Part shown: piece by piece, positions 1 to 10,655 of the stretch
Layout: each line of letters opens with the position of its first letter
How positions within the stretch are numbered: the first letter of the stretch is position 1
From: Macquaria australasica
Taxonomy: Eukaryota; Chordata; Actinopteri; Centrarchiformes; Percichthyidae
Direction: 5' to 3'
DNA: 64,000 nucleotides
NCBI GenBank assembly: GCA_005408345.1
Contig: SEMN01000319.1
Coordinates: 124,001-188,000 of the forward strand
Notes under the pieces: model-generated
What the model was told of the DNA's origin: nothing
The model's input: the letters and a program-made list of their open reading frames with translations, nothing else
Databases searched by the model: none
Made by a program: the position numbers and the translations under genes

Positions 1-794
1 CCTTAAACCCTGACTTTTCTCTCTCTGTGTTATAATCTGTCTCTCTCTTTCTACTCTTCTGATTGGGTTCTGTGGCTGTTATGGATAACAGGACAACTGC
101 CATTGACAGAGTCTCCAGATTACCTGCTTTCCGGTTATTCCGAGTATTTCATCATGCAGCTTCTGCCCTTTACAGATATATAGCAGTCGTGTTCCTGGAG
201 AAACGGCCTTGCCTTGAAAAAAGCAATTTCTTGCATCAGAAACCCTACAGAGATTCAGCATTAAGAGTAATATGTGGCCCGTAAGGTGTTTCTGTGGCTG
301 ATGAATCACCTGAGCAAGGAATTTTGGGAAAGCTAGATCATAAAGGCATTGGAAAAACAGTCTGGAATCGCTTTCTTTTAGTTGCTCGGTGATTCGGTGC
401 CCTTTCTATATTTTAGCTGTGCTTTAACCCCAGAATATTAGAATATTTTATTATGTGCTAATGTAATTGACAAGCTTTGGCTGAGAAACGAGTCCAACAG
501 GACTAAGGAGCAGTGTCCTCTTGGCACAAGGTGTTGTTTTTTATTTAAGGTTTTTTATTTTATTTTATTATTATTTAATTTGATCACAAATGACCCAAAT
601 GGACCTCTTGACTGCAAATATGATATGATTAGATGTGGAACAGTAGTCTGGTATTCAGAAATAACAAATCAACCAGTCAGACATGAGCATTCAACAAAGC
701 CATGGATTATAATCTCAAATAAACTGATATTCTTTTTGCAGAATGTTGTAGAGTGAATGTTCAAGTCATGTTTTTTTCTATTTTTCCCCTCAAG
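1..794 (+). other. slc36a1: Intron of the SLC36-type transporter (3' part)
   Basis: This stretch lies directly upstream of the first transporter exon in the window and ends in a pyrimidine-rich acceptor (positions 770-794, ending CCTCAAG). I looked for the preceding SLC36 exon, which encodes the TM segment with the family motif resembling LANxSMxVSLVIIxQY, and did not find it. The short open frames at 63-309 have no transporter-like content. The 5' half of the gene must lie left of the window. Confidence 0.6.
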
Positions 795-893
795 AACATC
801 ACATACCCCATCAACCTACCAAAAGTCGGCAGAGCTAAAGACTACCCTCTCTTCTTTGGGACAGCCATCTTTGCCTTCGAAGGGATCGGAGTG
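795..893 (+). CDS. slc36a1: Proton-coupled amino acid transporter (SLC36/PAT), internal exon 1 of 4 seen
   Basis: The gene product is a multi-pass H+/small neutral amino acid symporter of the SLC36 (PAT) family, which acts at lysosomal or plasma membranes. This 99 bp exon is phase 0 at both ends and encodes 33 residues. They include the family hallmark YPLFFGTAIFAFEGIGV, the cytosolic end of a membrane segment about halfway along the protein. Acceptor AAG is at 792-794 and donor GTACGT starts at 894. The preceding residues NLPKVGRAKD match the loop before the YPLFFGTA motif. About 240 N-terminal residues (the family is about 475-505 aa) are encoded left of the window. Across the four exons the protein matches my recollection of SLC36A1 better than SLC36A4 (SITLNLPNCW, ISLVGSVSSS, SEG-SPL), although FAFEGIGVV is shared with A4. 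SLC36A2/A3-like or a fish-specific paralogue cannot be excluded. Confidence 0.88.
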
Positions 894-2477
894 GTACGTG
901 ACCGACTGATGATAACTGGGTGAAGCTGAAGAAAGGGTCAAACGCATTAACGTCTAAAGAGTTAAACCCCATTTACATCTCGTATTAACATGAAGTGTGT
1001 GGATACATTATCTGGATTATGACATCGGATCAGGGGTGTTTGCATTTACACCTGGTATTATAAGCGTTCTCATTATCTCTATTCTGTCCACATGATAATC
1101 AGATTTCAATATGCAAATTAGGTAGGCAGAGTTGGCGTACTTGTCAACAAACAAGGCGCATTCCCAGGTCAAGGGAGGCGTTGCTGCAGTATAGGCTCTG
1201 CATTTTATTCTTTGCTGAGGGAGGGGTCATCTTGCCAAGCACCTAGAGATAGCAGCAAGAGGCAGAGTCAGGTGACCTTTAAACTTTTTTTCTCAAGAAT
1301 GTTGCCAAACTGTAGAGATGTCATTTACACCTAGCTTGGATCCAAAGTCAATATGAGCCAGACTACAATAGTGATTACAACTTGCATTAACATGCGTTTC
1401 TACTTATCGATATTATTCAGATACAGATGGCATGTTTATACCGGTTGTAAATGGGGTATTACACTTACCATATATCTAACATGATGTCTCATGGTTCTGT
1501 CGGCTGTTAAGATTGGAAAGTCATCTGACATGAACAAAGCATGAATCTATATTGACTTTATCATGTTATGTAATTTATGTTGTTTTTGCTCCGTATAAGA
1601 ATCCATGTGTTCACATCACTTACATCAGTGTGGAACTTGATGCCAGGATGTATGTTATGAATTCAAACCGTAAAGGAGAGTAAACCTTAACTAATTCAAT
1701 CCTTGACAAAATGTGAAGCAACCTTGTCATCTGTCATATTGTTCAGGCATTATTAAGCTGTGTTGACAGGAAAGATTTCTCATGACCCCTGACTGTTGGA
1801 GACAAATGAACATGTTTTTCATAATTATGTGCAGTCCAAAGTGTCCATTAGCATGCACCACACTATACTCAAGCCTCACATAAATTAAATTTCAAAGCAT
1901 ACATGTTGCTTTTGTTCAGTGTGCAGCAAGCTGGTTTATAGCTGGCAGCTTGTTTTGTCTGAGCACGATTTGAAAAATGGAAGAAAAGCTCACGTTATGT
2001 TCAGAGTTCCTGAACTGCTCAACAATACTGTTGGACAATAGCAAAGTTAGTTAGTTAGGAACTTAATTGTCCACTTTTGTCCACGAAAATTGTCTTTGGC
2101 TTCACCACGTAGTGTTAAAAACAATACAGGACAATTGACAATACAGGATTGATGATGAGGACACACGACAGGGACACAGTGTCAACAAGAAGAATATATT
2201 CACATAAATATTATTTGTTGCTCTTGTTTTTCAGTGCTTTAAGATGCACTGATCAGATGGTCAGAAGATGATTTTTCATTGGTATTCAATTAACACCATC
2301 CAGAGTGCTGAGAGAACATTACGCTTTTCTATATGTTGTGTGCAGTGCAAGAGAGCGTCTGCCTTTTGCTGAAATGTCAACTCAAATGTAGCCTTCATTA
2401 TAACGTCCATAAGTGAAACACAAGGCCCATTGTCCTATTAACAGTCTTGTTGTGTCTTTGTCTCCCTGGGTCTGAAG
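894..2477 (+). other. slc36a1: Transporter intron (1.58 kb) with a MITE
   Basis: The intron is bounded by donor GTACGT at 894 and the acceptor ending TCTGAAG at 2477. It carries a MITE-like element at about 964-1460 (separate entry). The remainder, 1461-2477, shows no exon-like or repeat-like structure that I can support. Confidence 0.7.
964..1460. mobile_element. MITE-like element with short terminal inverted repeats
   Basis: The left end reads AAACCCCATTTACA (965-978) and the right end reads TGTAAATGGGGTATT (1446-1460), so the two ends are inverted copies over about 12 bp. Inside are further 'catttacacctggtatta'-like and 'cattaacatgcg' words, typical of this class of fish element. No open frame is present, so it is a non-autonomous DNA transposon. 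The superfamily is unresolved and no clear target-site duplication is visible. Confidence 0.5.
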
Positions 2478-2644
2478 GTTCTTCCCCTGGAGAACAAGAT
2501 GCAGAGACCTCAGAGTTTCATCCCGGTTCTGTATTTAGGGATGGGCATCGTCACTTTCCTCTACATCAGCCTGGGCACCATAGGATATATGTGCTTTGGA
2601 GAGCACATAGGAGGGAGCATCACTCTCAACCTGCCAAACTGCTG
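2478..2644 (+). CDS. slc36a1: SLC36-type transporter, exon 2 of 4 seen
   Basis: This 167 bp exon enters in phase 0 after an acceptor ending GAAG at 2477 and leaves at 2644 inside a Trp codon (TG|G) at a GTAAGA donor. It encodes 55 whole codons. The peptide begins VLPLENKM, the most conserved SLC36 motif, and continues through a membrane helix (LYLGMGIVTFLYISLG) to GYMCFGEHIGG and SITLNLPNCW. The frame joins exactly to the exons on both sides, which shows these are parts of one reading frame. SITLNLPNCW resembles SLC36A1 rather than the SLC36A4 form ending LNLPQDVW. Confidence 0.9.
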
Positions 2645-4981
2645 GTAAGATAGCATCAACATTCCCTGGATTGTGTTTGAGTACGTGATCCGCAGGGTTT
2701 GATGTAGGACAGCATGCTGACTCTCTTCAGTTCTGGCTTGATTTATGGATTTTTCAACAATGCAGAGCAAAACGCTTTAAACTTTCCCAGCCAGTGAATT
2801 TAAGCCCAGTCTTTAGTTTGAAAAAGGTGCAGATATAGTCCAGACAAACCTGCTTCTTTTTACACTACATTGGGTGTCTGCATACATGGACAAGTCTCAA
2901 GAGGCTCGCTGTTCTCAATGGGGAGTTTTTGCCTCCTCACACAGGTCAAATTATTAGTTTTTAAGCAATGGCTGCAAGCGAGTTACATCGACATCAACAG
3001 TGCAGTGGAATTATAGGTGAATTTTGAAGCAAATGAGAAAGTGGTGGCAGAGAGTGTTCCTTTGATGCCATCTAGTGGCCAGCTTCAGAAGAACTGGAAA
3101 CTCTCCACCTCCATACAAGACAGTGGGACCGGATCCTTACAAATTACTAAAAACGCAAAGTTTTACACAACAGATTATGATCTTACCAGCTAGTTTAACC
3201 TCTTTCAACTTGTTTTAGACCCAAGGCCCTCAGCAGTCGATGCTATGGAGAAGGCTCCAGTTCTGTCATATTCAGAAATCTTCATTGTTGGAGTTGGGAA
3301 CAAACTCATCCAAAATTGACCCATATTTGAAAAGTAAATACATTTAAGTTGCTGAATGTAGTTAAGTTCTACACAACTCAATTTGCCATTATTAGAGACT
3401 GTGTTTATGATGTTTCTTGCTCCAAAACTCATTCAGACTTTTATCAGTGAGCTAGATTCCCTCCAGTCACAACTGAATATGAGTGTAACATATTAAAACC
3501 TGGCTTGCCAGTATAACCTTTGTCACTGTATTATTCTAATGTACTTGTGTTGATGAAGTCAAGGCTTGATTCCAGGGCAAAGGTGCCCCAGAACCCCAGG
3601 GGCTTTAAAAGCTCCAGGTTGACTGTGGGTCAATTGTTTTGTTAATTTGATTAAGTAAAATAATTTATTGGAAATATTCACCTCTAACCCAAAATATCTG
3701 ACATGATAAGTCCAGGGTCTGCTTTATTACCTAATCCTGTGGTTTTGTTCTGGAGAGGTTGCCTGTGTACATCCTTCACTATTTGCGTATTCCTAAATTA
3801 GTTTGTGTTTAATCAAATTATCACACAGCAAACCTGCAGCCAGGTAGTATTTGAACATAGAAATACCAAAAATATTGCACAGATAATATGAATAATGGAG
3901 AATTAACAAGAGCCAAGCAGCTCATTTTTTATGTCGTTGGGGTGGTTAATAGATGAGATGTGAATTTGTATAGGTGAATGTTTTCTTAGTTTGTTCAGCC
4001 ACGGTGGTTGTCACTGCCCATCCCAACTCCTCACTTCTCAGCAAATTGACTTTGTTGCTTTTGTAAATGTAAAAAACAGTCCAGTTGTGACTGGAGGGAA
4101 CAACACCTGAGAATGTTTTCCAGGAAGGCTCTCCCCAGTTCCAGGTGTTCAGAACAGTAAATATAATATATTTCATGAACTGAGACGAGGCTTTATCAAT
4201 TATTTCACAGTATAATTGTATAATGGCTATTCAAACATCTTGGATTATTACTAGTGTCCTCCATGCAGAGCTCAGCACATACAGACAGGGAGCTAATCAT
4301 AAATCTCCAGAGATTACATATAAAGTAGGTTAGAAAATATAATTATGACTTTCACAGAGCAAACTAACTTTACTGACGAATCTGTGGTGCATGTCTTCTG
4401 GTCTGTTCGTAAAAGTATTGATTAACGCCATTCATCTTCCTCTCTCTGAGGAAAAACCTCAGGCAGGAAGTGTATTAATTTGATTCCTTCTGTGAGCTCA
4501 TTTTCTTTTTTTAAGGATAATGAAGGTACTAAAACCAAATACTCAGCTTGGATTTGTTTGCTCATTACTTGTTACTAGCGTCACAGCGGCAGGAGACAGA
4601 CGTCTTTTTGAAATCCCTCCTATGACTTGACTGATGCAGCTAATTAGTGGAAAAGATTGGCTGTTCAATGAGGTTGAAAACTCAGACTGTAATTACCAGC
4701 ATCTCAGTTTTATAAAAGTGAGCAGAAGACCGCCAGTGTTTGCTGTTTGTTTTAAAAGGACTACTAATTGATTCCTTCTAATCATGTCATATGGTTTTTG
4801 ATGGATCTTGAACATGAAAATTGAGGTCTTGTGTTGATGCTTGTTTTGTATTTTATGAAAGGTTTTTGATTAACCGCATTTCAGTGCACTAAACACATTT
4901 TTTAGCTGTAACTTTGCCACACAACACATTTCATGTAGTCTGTTTAAGTTTTTGTGGTTTTTTTCATTCTCATGTTTCCAG
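2645..4981 (+). other. slc36a1: Transporter intron (2.34 kb), nothing recognised inside
   Basis: The intron runs from a GTAAGA donor (2645) to an acceptor ending TTTCCAG (4981). The short minus-strand open frames inside (2561-2770, 3205-3432, 3946-4176) have no family resemblance and no coding-like composition. I see no repeat, RNA gene or conserved motif that I can name here. Confidence 0.7.
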
Positions 4982-5151
4982 GACGTACCAGGCTGTGAAG
5001 CTGTTGTACTCTTTTGGTATTTTCATCACCTTCGCCCTGCAGTTCTACGTTCCAGCAGAGATTCTCATACCACCAGTCATGGCTCGTGTGTCAGAGAGGT
5101 GGGAGACAGCCGTCAACCTGCTGCTCCGCACCATCTTGGTCATCTTCACAT
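4982..5151 (+). CDS. slc36a1: SLC36-type transporter, exon 3 of 4 seen
   Basis: This 170 bp exon supplies the last base of the Trp codon from the previous exon, then 56 codons, then the first base (T) of a Cys codon at a GTGAGT donor (5152). It encodes TYQAVKLLYSFGIFITFALQ, followed by FYVPAEILIP and a loop rich in charged residues (ARVSERWE), then the helix LLLRTILVIFTC. FYVPAEI.IP is a signature of SLC36 carriers. The acceptor is TTTCCAG, with the exon starting at 4982. The open frame that runs through the donor to 5234 is intronic read-through, not extra protein. Confidence 0.9.
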
Positions 5152-5427
5152 GTGAGTATAAACCTGTCCACAAAATAATTCAGGCTTCCATCCACAGTAG
5201 GGTGAATCATTACACTGGATTCAGTGAAAGATGAAAGAATTACTTTGCTGAAATGCTAAATATGTATTTTGCCATTTTAATATCCTGTAATCTTTAGTAA
5301 TTTCAAGTGTAAAAGGGCTCTTTCTTTGAGCAAAGCTATGTCGGGATGATAAACTTGAACTTGGCTTTGAGCAACAGGAAACCAGGACATAGAAATCATG
5401 CTAACCTGTCGTAGCTGTTAGACTGGT

Positions 5428-5465
5428 GGTTCCCAACCTGGGGTCAGGACCCCCCCATAAGTGGT
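5428..5465. repeat. hAT-like MITE end fragment
   Basis: The text TGGTTCCCAACCTGGGGTC (5430-5448) matches the classic terminal sequence of a common fish and vertebrate hAT-type MITE. The reverse complement of this end, 'aaaaaggttgggaacca'-like, recurs at 10617-10655 and 16195-16240 in this window. The opposite end of this copy could not be placed. Confidence 0.4.
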
Positions 5466-7115
5466 CACAGGATTCATCCTAGTGAGATGATTAACAAGGC
5501 CGGAAAGTAGAAACATTTCTGTGACACTAAATCCGACTCTCCTCTAATGCTTTTTTTCTTGTAAATTCCTGGATAATTATTGTCTTTAGGCCTCTGTACT
5601 AGTTGGACTGGTCACAACATGCAGACAAATGCAATCCAAAAAAGTCTGGGAACTTGTGTCTTTAACCAAATCAAACGCTTGCAGCACCAGTAAATGCACA
5701 AATTATATAGGTTTCACACTCATTGTAATATGAAAAATGTGTCTATAGTAAATTTCATCCTATTTGGGGTTTTCTTTGGTAAACTATTTAACGAAAAAGT
5801 TAGGAACATGTCACTAGTGTATGTAGTACTCAAACTGCAGTGCTGCCATCGTTGACTAAACCAACTGAGGCAACATTAACAGATTAAAATATATTACATC
5901 TAATTACTGGAGGTGTATACAGGCTACTGTTGTAGTCCTCTGGTTGGTAGAGATGACCATGAACTCAACCTTCACAATGCCACTGGTGTGGCAGGAACGG
6001 CTGCGTCTACAGTGACATATTAACAAACAAACAAACAACTCCAACTTTACATTCCACTTCTTGAAGTGAAATAAGTTCCTATCAGTTTAGTTACTGTGCA
6101 TAAATGCAGCATGTGCTGTGATCAGCCTTGCGTGATAGGCAGCATTCCCTGGTGGACAAGCAGCTCAAAATGTGTAAGCAGACCACATTTAATATCTGCC
6201 TCGTCTTTTACGGCTCTATCTTTGTCTATCTTTAGTGCACATCCCAATTATTGGGTTTTGTATACGTGGACAGGAGTTTGGGGAGAGCTCAAACCTTGAG
6301 ATCAGAGAAGCAAATATATATTCAGACCGTTGCTGGTTGGAGTCTTTCATTAGCTGTAATAAAATTAGCATGAAAGTCTGTTGAAAGACACCTCTTCATC
6401 CTCAGTAATGAGAGTTTCAGCTGATTTCCCAGATCAGCTAAACTGAAGGAGGTGGAAGCCAGTCCCCGAAGAACTACTGAGCGACTACAACTAGCCTTTT
6501 GGGACCAATTAGTTCAAGGTACTATGGAGCCACAGGAACTAAACGTGGAACAAAAAGTCCCCTTTTCGCTTTCCTGTTCACGTTTCCACCACATCTGAAC
6601 AATGGTGAAGATTAGGCAAATCAGTCTGATAACTGATTAAAAAATGCTGGCTGCGTTTGACAGTGGATGTAATGAATGAAAAGGAGACTGAAACTCCAGA
6701 GTGCCCGTCTCCAAAGTAGGCAATCTGCTGAGTGTTTTTATGGTTATTTATTTTTCCTTTAGTGCAACACCACGATGAAACAATAAGCATATAAAGTTTG
6801 GGCTTTTTTTAATTCACTTACTTTGCTCTCCCTCTTTCTTTCTAGTTCGCCTAACTTTGTTTTTAATGTGAATAATCATCAAAAAATGTCCATCCCTCGT
6901 CCTAATATCGATACTAGTCGCACCCAGTATTTCCTTATTTTGAGAATGAAGCGGTACACAATTTGAAGTTGTCTGTGTCTGCGTTTGACCCATCATACTT
7001 TTATCCCTGGTTCCTCCAGTCGAAATGCAGGTTGAATCCCTCAAAAGGTTCTCGGTGCCCAGGGAAAGTTCCTGTGACGGAAACAAAACGCAATTCCATC
7101 TGAATCAGTCACATT

Positions 7116-7151
7116 TGATTTTAGTAATCTGCTTTCAGATTACTAAAATCA
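7116..7151. repeat. Perfect 16 bp inverted repeat (hairpin)
   Basis: The left arm TGATTTTAGTAATCTG (7116-7131) and right arm CAGATTACTAAAATCA (7136-7151) are exact reverse complements, separated by 4 bases (CTTT). It lies in the long transporter intron. No poly-T tract or coding context explains it; it may be the remnant of a palindromic MITE. Confidence 0.8.
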
Positions 7152-7720
7152 GTTACTAAAAAGAGTTGCTCTTCTGATGCTGTTTTCCGCCTTTGTTAGT
7201 CTTCTTTCTGAGATTAGTCGAAAACCATTGTGTGTGTCTTTCAGAATCTCTTTTTTTTCTGACTCTTAACACCCTTGGGTGTCTTTAGGGCTGGTTGTAT
7301 GGAATTATTCGCAGGTGATATTTTTACTTGAGTAGTCATTTACAGTGAATGCAAACAGAACAGTGAGGCATTTTTAAATTTCTATACGTTTACTGTAGGT
7401 ATTGTATTAGTGGTTCAATGGGGCTGCTGAAGGTTACTTTCTGTCGTCCAACACTACATATTATGTCTAAACAGCCAGTGTGAGATTAGATGGTGAGATC
7501 AGCAGATTTGATTGCTGCTCTCATAGAAACAGTAATTTGATGGACCGAAACACTGCTCTTTAAAATTAGCCTATATTTCTAACCTCATTCTGTGGCATTC
7601 AGCCAGCAGTCACATGAAGAGTGTGTGCATGTCTGTGTGTCTTAGAGTATGTATTCTTTAAAGTGACACCGTGACTGCTCATTTCTTTCCATGTTTTATG
7701 TGAATCCATTCATCTGTATA

Positions 7721-7729
7721 TGTGTGTGT

Positions 7730-7774
<45 letters not shown>
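7721..7774. repeat. (TG)n microsatellite
   Basis: A 54 bp run of TG dinucleotides with one interruption (TGTC at about 7731-7734). The open frame from 7720 that begins with alternating Cys-Val is an artefact of this repeat. Confidence 0.98.
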
Positions 7775-7778
<4 letters not shown>

Positions 7779-8904
7779 ACAAAGTACCACCTTGAAAACC
7801 TATCTACTTATTTTGGTTCTTATATTAAGATGCTCCTGGTTTTTGTCCACCTTCTGTATGTGTTTCATGTGCGTACATCAACAGGTGATGTGTATGTGTG
7901 TGTTTACTGTACATGGGTGGGAGGATACTGGGGTCAGCGCTTCTTCATGTGTTCCTGTAGGTTAACAGTTGATTGCCTGTGTATCTCAAGGAGTGTGTGT
8001 GTATTCTGAAAGTGTTTATGTGCATCTGCAGTTGAATGCCTGTCCATCTGGCCGTGTGTGTTTGTGAGTGAAACTTGTTCCCTGGCCTCTCTGTGATGGA
8101 GTAGGTCTCACGTGAATGGAAATGTAACCCAGTACCTTAACAGCCACGTGTCTTGTTAACACACACTCACATTCCCCCATCCATTCTCCTTCCTCCCCCA
8201 GTTTCAGGCAGCAGCAAACAATTCCCTGTAATAGCTCTGCTAGGCTATTTATAGCAGCAATAGTCCTCCAATTGTTATTGATTCTCGTTTAACTCCATCT
8301 TTTAACTCCAATCTCTTGTTGTCCCATGTCTCCTCGGTCAGACTGCTGTTATTCAGTCTGGAGGTGCTGAGACACGTTCAGGTCAGTAGGGGGCAGACTT
8401 ATATTCATCTGAAGATCATTATGTTCACATTAATGCTGCCAGGGTTGAGATTTACAATCTCTGTATAACTCAGTGAGTAGATGACTGCATTTAAATAAGG
8501 CTGGATTTTGTTCACTGGCAATTTTGTTTTTTTAACAGAACTCACAAACCGTTTCTTTATTTCTCTTTACAGCTGCTTTTACTGTGTTATGCAACAGAAA
8601 CATGCATTCTTATACTGGAAGCTAATTTTTAATTACCAGGAAACATCTGCTTTTTCACTAAAGAAAAGGTGTTTGAGGTCGATTTCTCCTGTAACCTCTT
8701 AAACTCTGAAGTACCCACCAGTGGTTGCATCTTTTGTAAAGATAACCATTGTTCAAACACATAAATATATTTTAACTTCCAGTGGTGGTTCCAAAGTTTC
8801 CAAACATACCAAATGTGTCAAACTGAATTAAAGGGAAATGTGTAAATATAAGGTACAAGACATCTACAAAAGGAGGCACAGACAATTGTTAAATCTCAGA
8901 TTTG

Positions 8905-9875
8905 TGGAATCCTGGACCAGCTCTATACTCATCTGAGGATACTGAAGGAATTATAGGAGTTTGCCCATCCTTCCTACATGGTCTTTGTGGCTGCCAACCA
9001 TCTGTTCCTTGTATAACCGGAGTGGGAGTTGTGTCCATATTCTTGGTAAAAGTCACTCTATTTCTCTGAGTGTTTGACTCTGACAAGCTCATTTCTTGTG
9101 ACCAACCCTTGTCATTTAAATGAGCAGAGTGGAGTGTGTCCAGTTTGGTGGCCACACGGTTGTATCTCTGCTTCATCAGATCATGTCCTCTAGCACAGAC
9201 TGGGGAAGCACCTTGAAATCAGAGGTCATGGTACTTGGATTGCACCCTTTAGTTTGGGAATGAGTTTCTGCCCCAAATGAAGGAGCTTACTTGTCTTGTG
9301 GTCTTGCTAAGTCTTGTGAGTGGAGGTAGGATGGAGCGTTAGATCAAAGAAACAGATTGATACAGTGTTTAAAGTAATATAGGCATCGTACAGGGCTGCC
9401 ATAATGAAACAGAGCTGAGCCCAAAGGTGAAGCTCTTCATTTACCAGTTGATCAACATTTTAACCCTCATGAACCCTCGATGAGCTCTAGGTAGCGTCCG
9501 AAAGAATGAGGTAATGGATATAAGCGGCTGAGATGAGTTTTCCTTAGGGACGAAGGAACGCAGACACCTGCAAGGAGCTCAGAGTAGAACTGTTGCTCCT
9601 TCACACAGAAAGGAGTCAGTTAAGGTGGTTCAGGAAGCCTCCTCTTAGAGGTATTCTGGACGTGTCAATTGGTGGAAGATTTGGCTGCAGACCCAAAACA
9701 CACTACAGGGGTTATGCATCCCACCTTCCCACCCTCCCACCTGGGAACACCTCAGGATCCCTCAGAAAGAGCTGGAGTGCATGGCTTAGGAGAAAGACAC
9801 CTGGGCTACTGTCTGCTACATAAAAACCCAGATCTGGAAAAGTGGTGGAAAATGAATGCATTAATGGATCGATGT
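8905..9875 (+). mobile_element. Degenerate 3' end of a non-LTR retrotransposon (RTE/Rex3-like)
   Basis: The stretch follows, with many substitutions and gaps, the reverse-transcriptase 3' region of a LINE that is very common in teleosts. Recognisable blocks are 'agctctatactcatctgagg' near 8920, 'ggagcttacttgtcttgtgg' near 9283, 'aagctcttcatttacc' near 9430, and a block near 9585-9640 that translates as LLLHTERSQLRWF. It ends with a degenerate 'gtggaaaatgaatg..aatggatcgatg' tail near 9845-9874. Stop codons and frameshifts break the frame throughout, so the copy is dead. The clade assignment (RTE/Rex3-like) rests on remembered consensus only. Confidence 0.6.
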
Positions 9876-10616
9876 TATTACAAGGTGCTACTAATAAAAG
9901 CAGCACTAAATTGTTTAATCGAGTCAGCCTGCTCCACATGTTTTTTGAAACCTGTTGCTCGATTGATTCTTCAGTGAGCCTGAATTTTTCTTTGATTACA
10001 TTCTGTAGCAAAATGTGATTGATGGTATTAATTTAATTTTGGATGGATGGATTGTAAATACCAAACTGACATGATACTAATCAGTGCCTCACTCTAAAAT
10101 GAGCGAGGGTTCACTGTTGTTCTCGCTGCTGTTTAAAGAAAGAAAGAGGCTAAATGAGGCCGCCGAAACAGCTTACTTTGTCAAAAACGAGGAACTGAAG
10201 AAGTAATTGAGTTCGCAGCAGGCACACTGAAATCGATGGCCGATCTACAAGTAATGAGGAGGATGGAAGCTCCCGTCCACATTTCATTGTGTTTACAAAG
10301 AATATATGTGAAGGCTTGGGTATCACACCAGTATAGTGTGTATAATGGCATGTTGTTAGTAGCATACTGATCCTTTCATCAGTTGCTCCAAAATGCAGTC
10401 TGCTAAAGATTAACATGAATATGTATTTGTGTTTATTTACAGGAAACAGGACATTACAATGTATTGGTTGTACCGTGTATCAGGATCTCCATTCCAAAAG
10501 AGATTTACACAGAGATTTACAGGAAAGTTTAAGTTTAGTTTTTTTTCTTGTGGAATACTGTATAATTTTGCCTCTCTGCGACCAGCTGTGATGAAGGATC
10601 ACCGGCATACATGAGT

Positions 10617-10655
10617 ATTTTTAAGGGGTCACAAGCCAAAAAGGTTGGGATCCTG
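10617..10655. repeat. hAT-like MITE end fragment
   Basis: The words 'aaggggtcacaagcc' and 'aaaaaggttgggatcctg' here form the terminal block of the hAT-type MITE family whose other end is seen at 5428-5465. The body to the left (about 10430-10616) is probably part of the same degenerate copy. Confidence 0.4.

Noticed and set aside
4914..5234. 106-codon frame starting with an ATG before transporter exon 3
   Set aside because: The ATG and first residues are intronic; the acceptor at 4981 and donor at 5152 define the real exon, and the frame joins the neighbouring exons only with those sites.
8889..9176. 95-codon minus-strand frame
   Set aside because: It lies antisense to the degraded LINE 3' end at 8905-9875.
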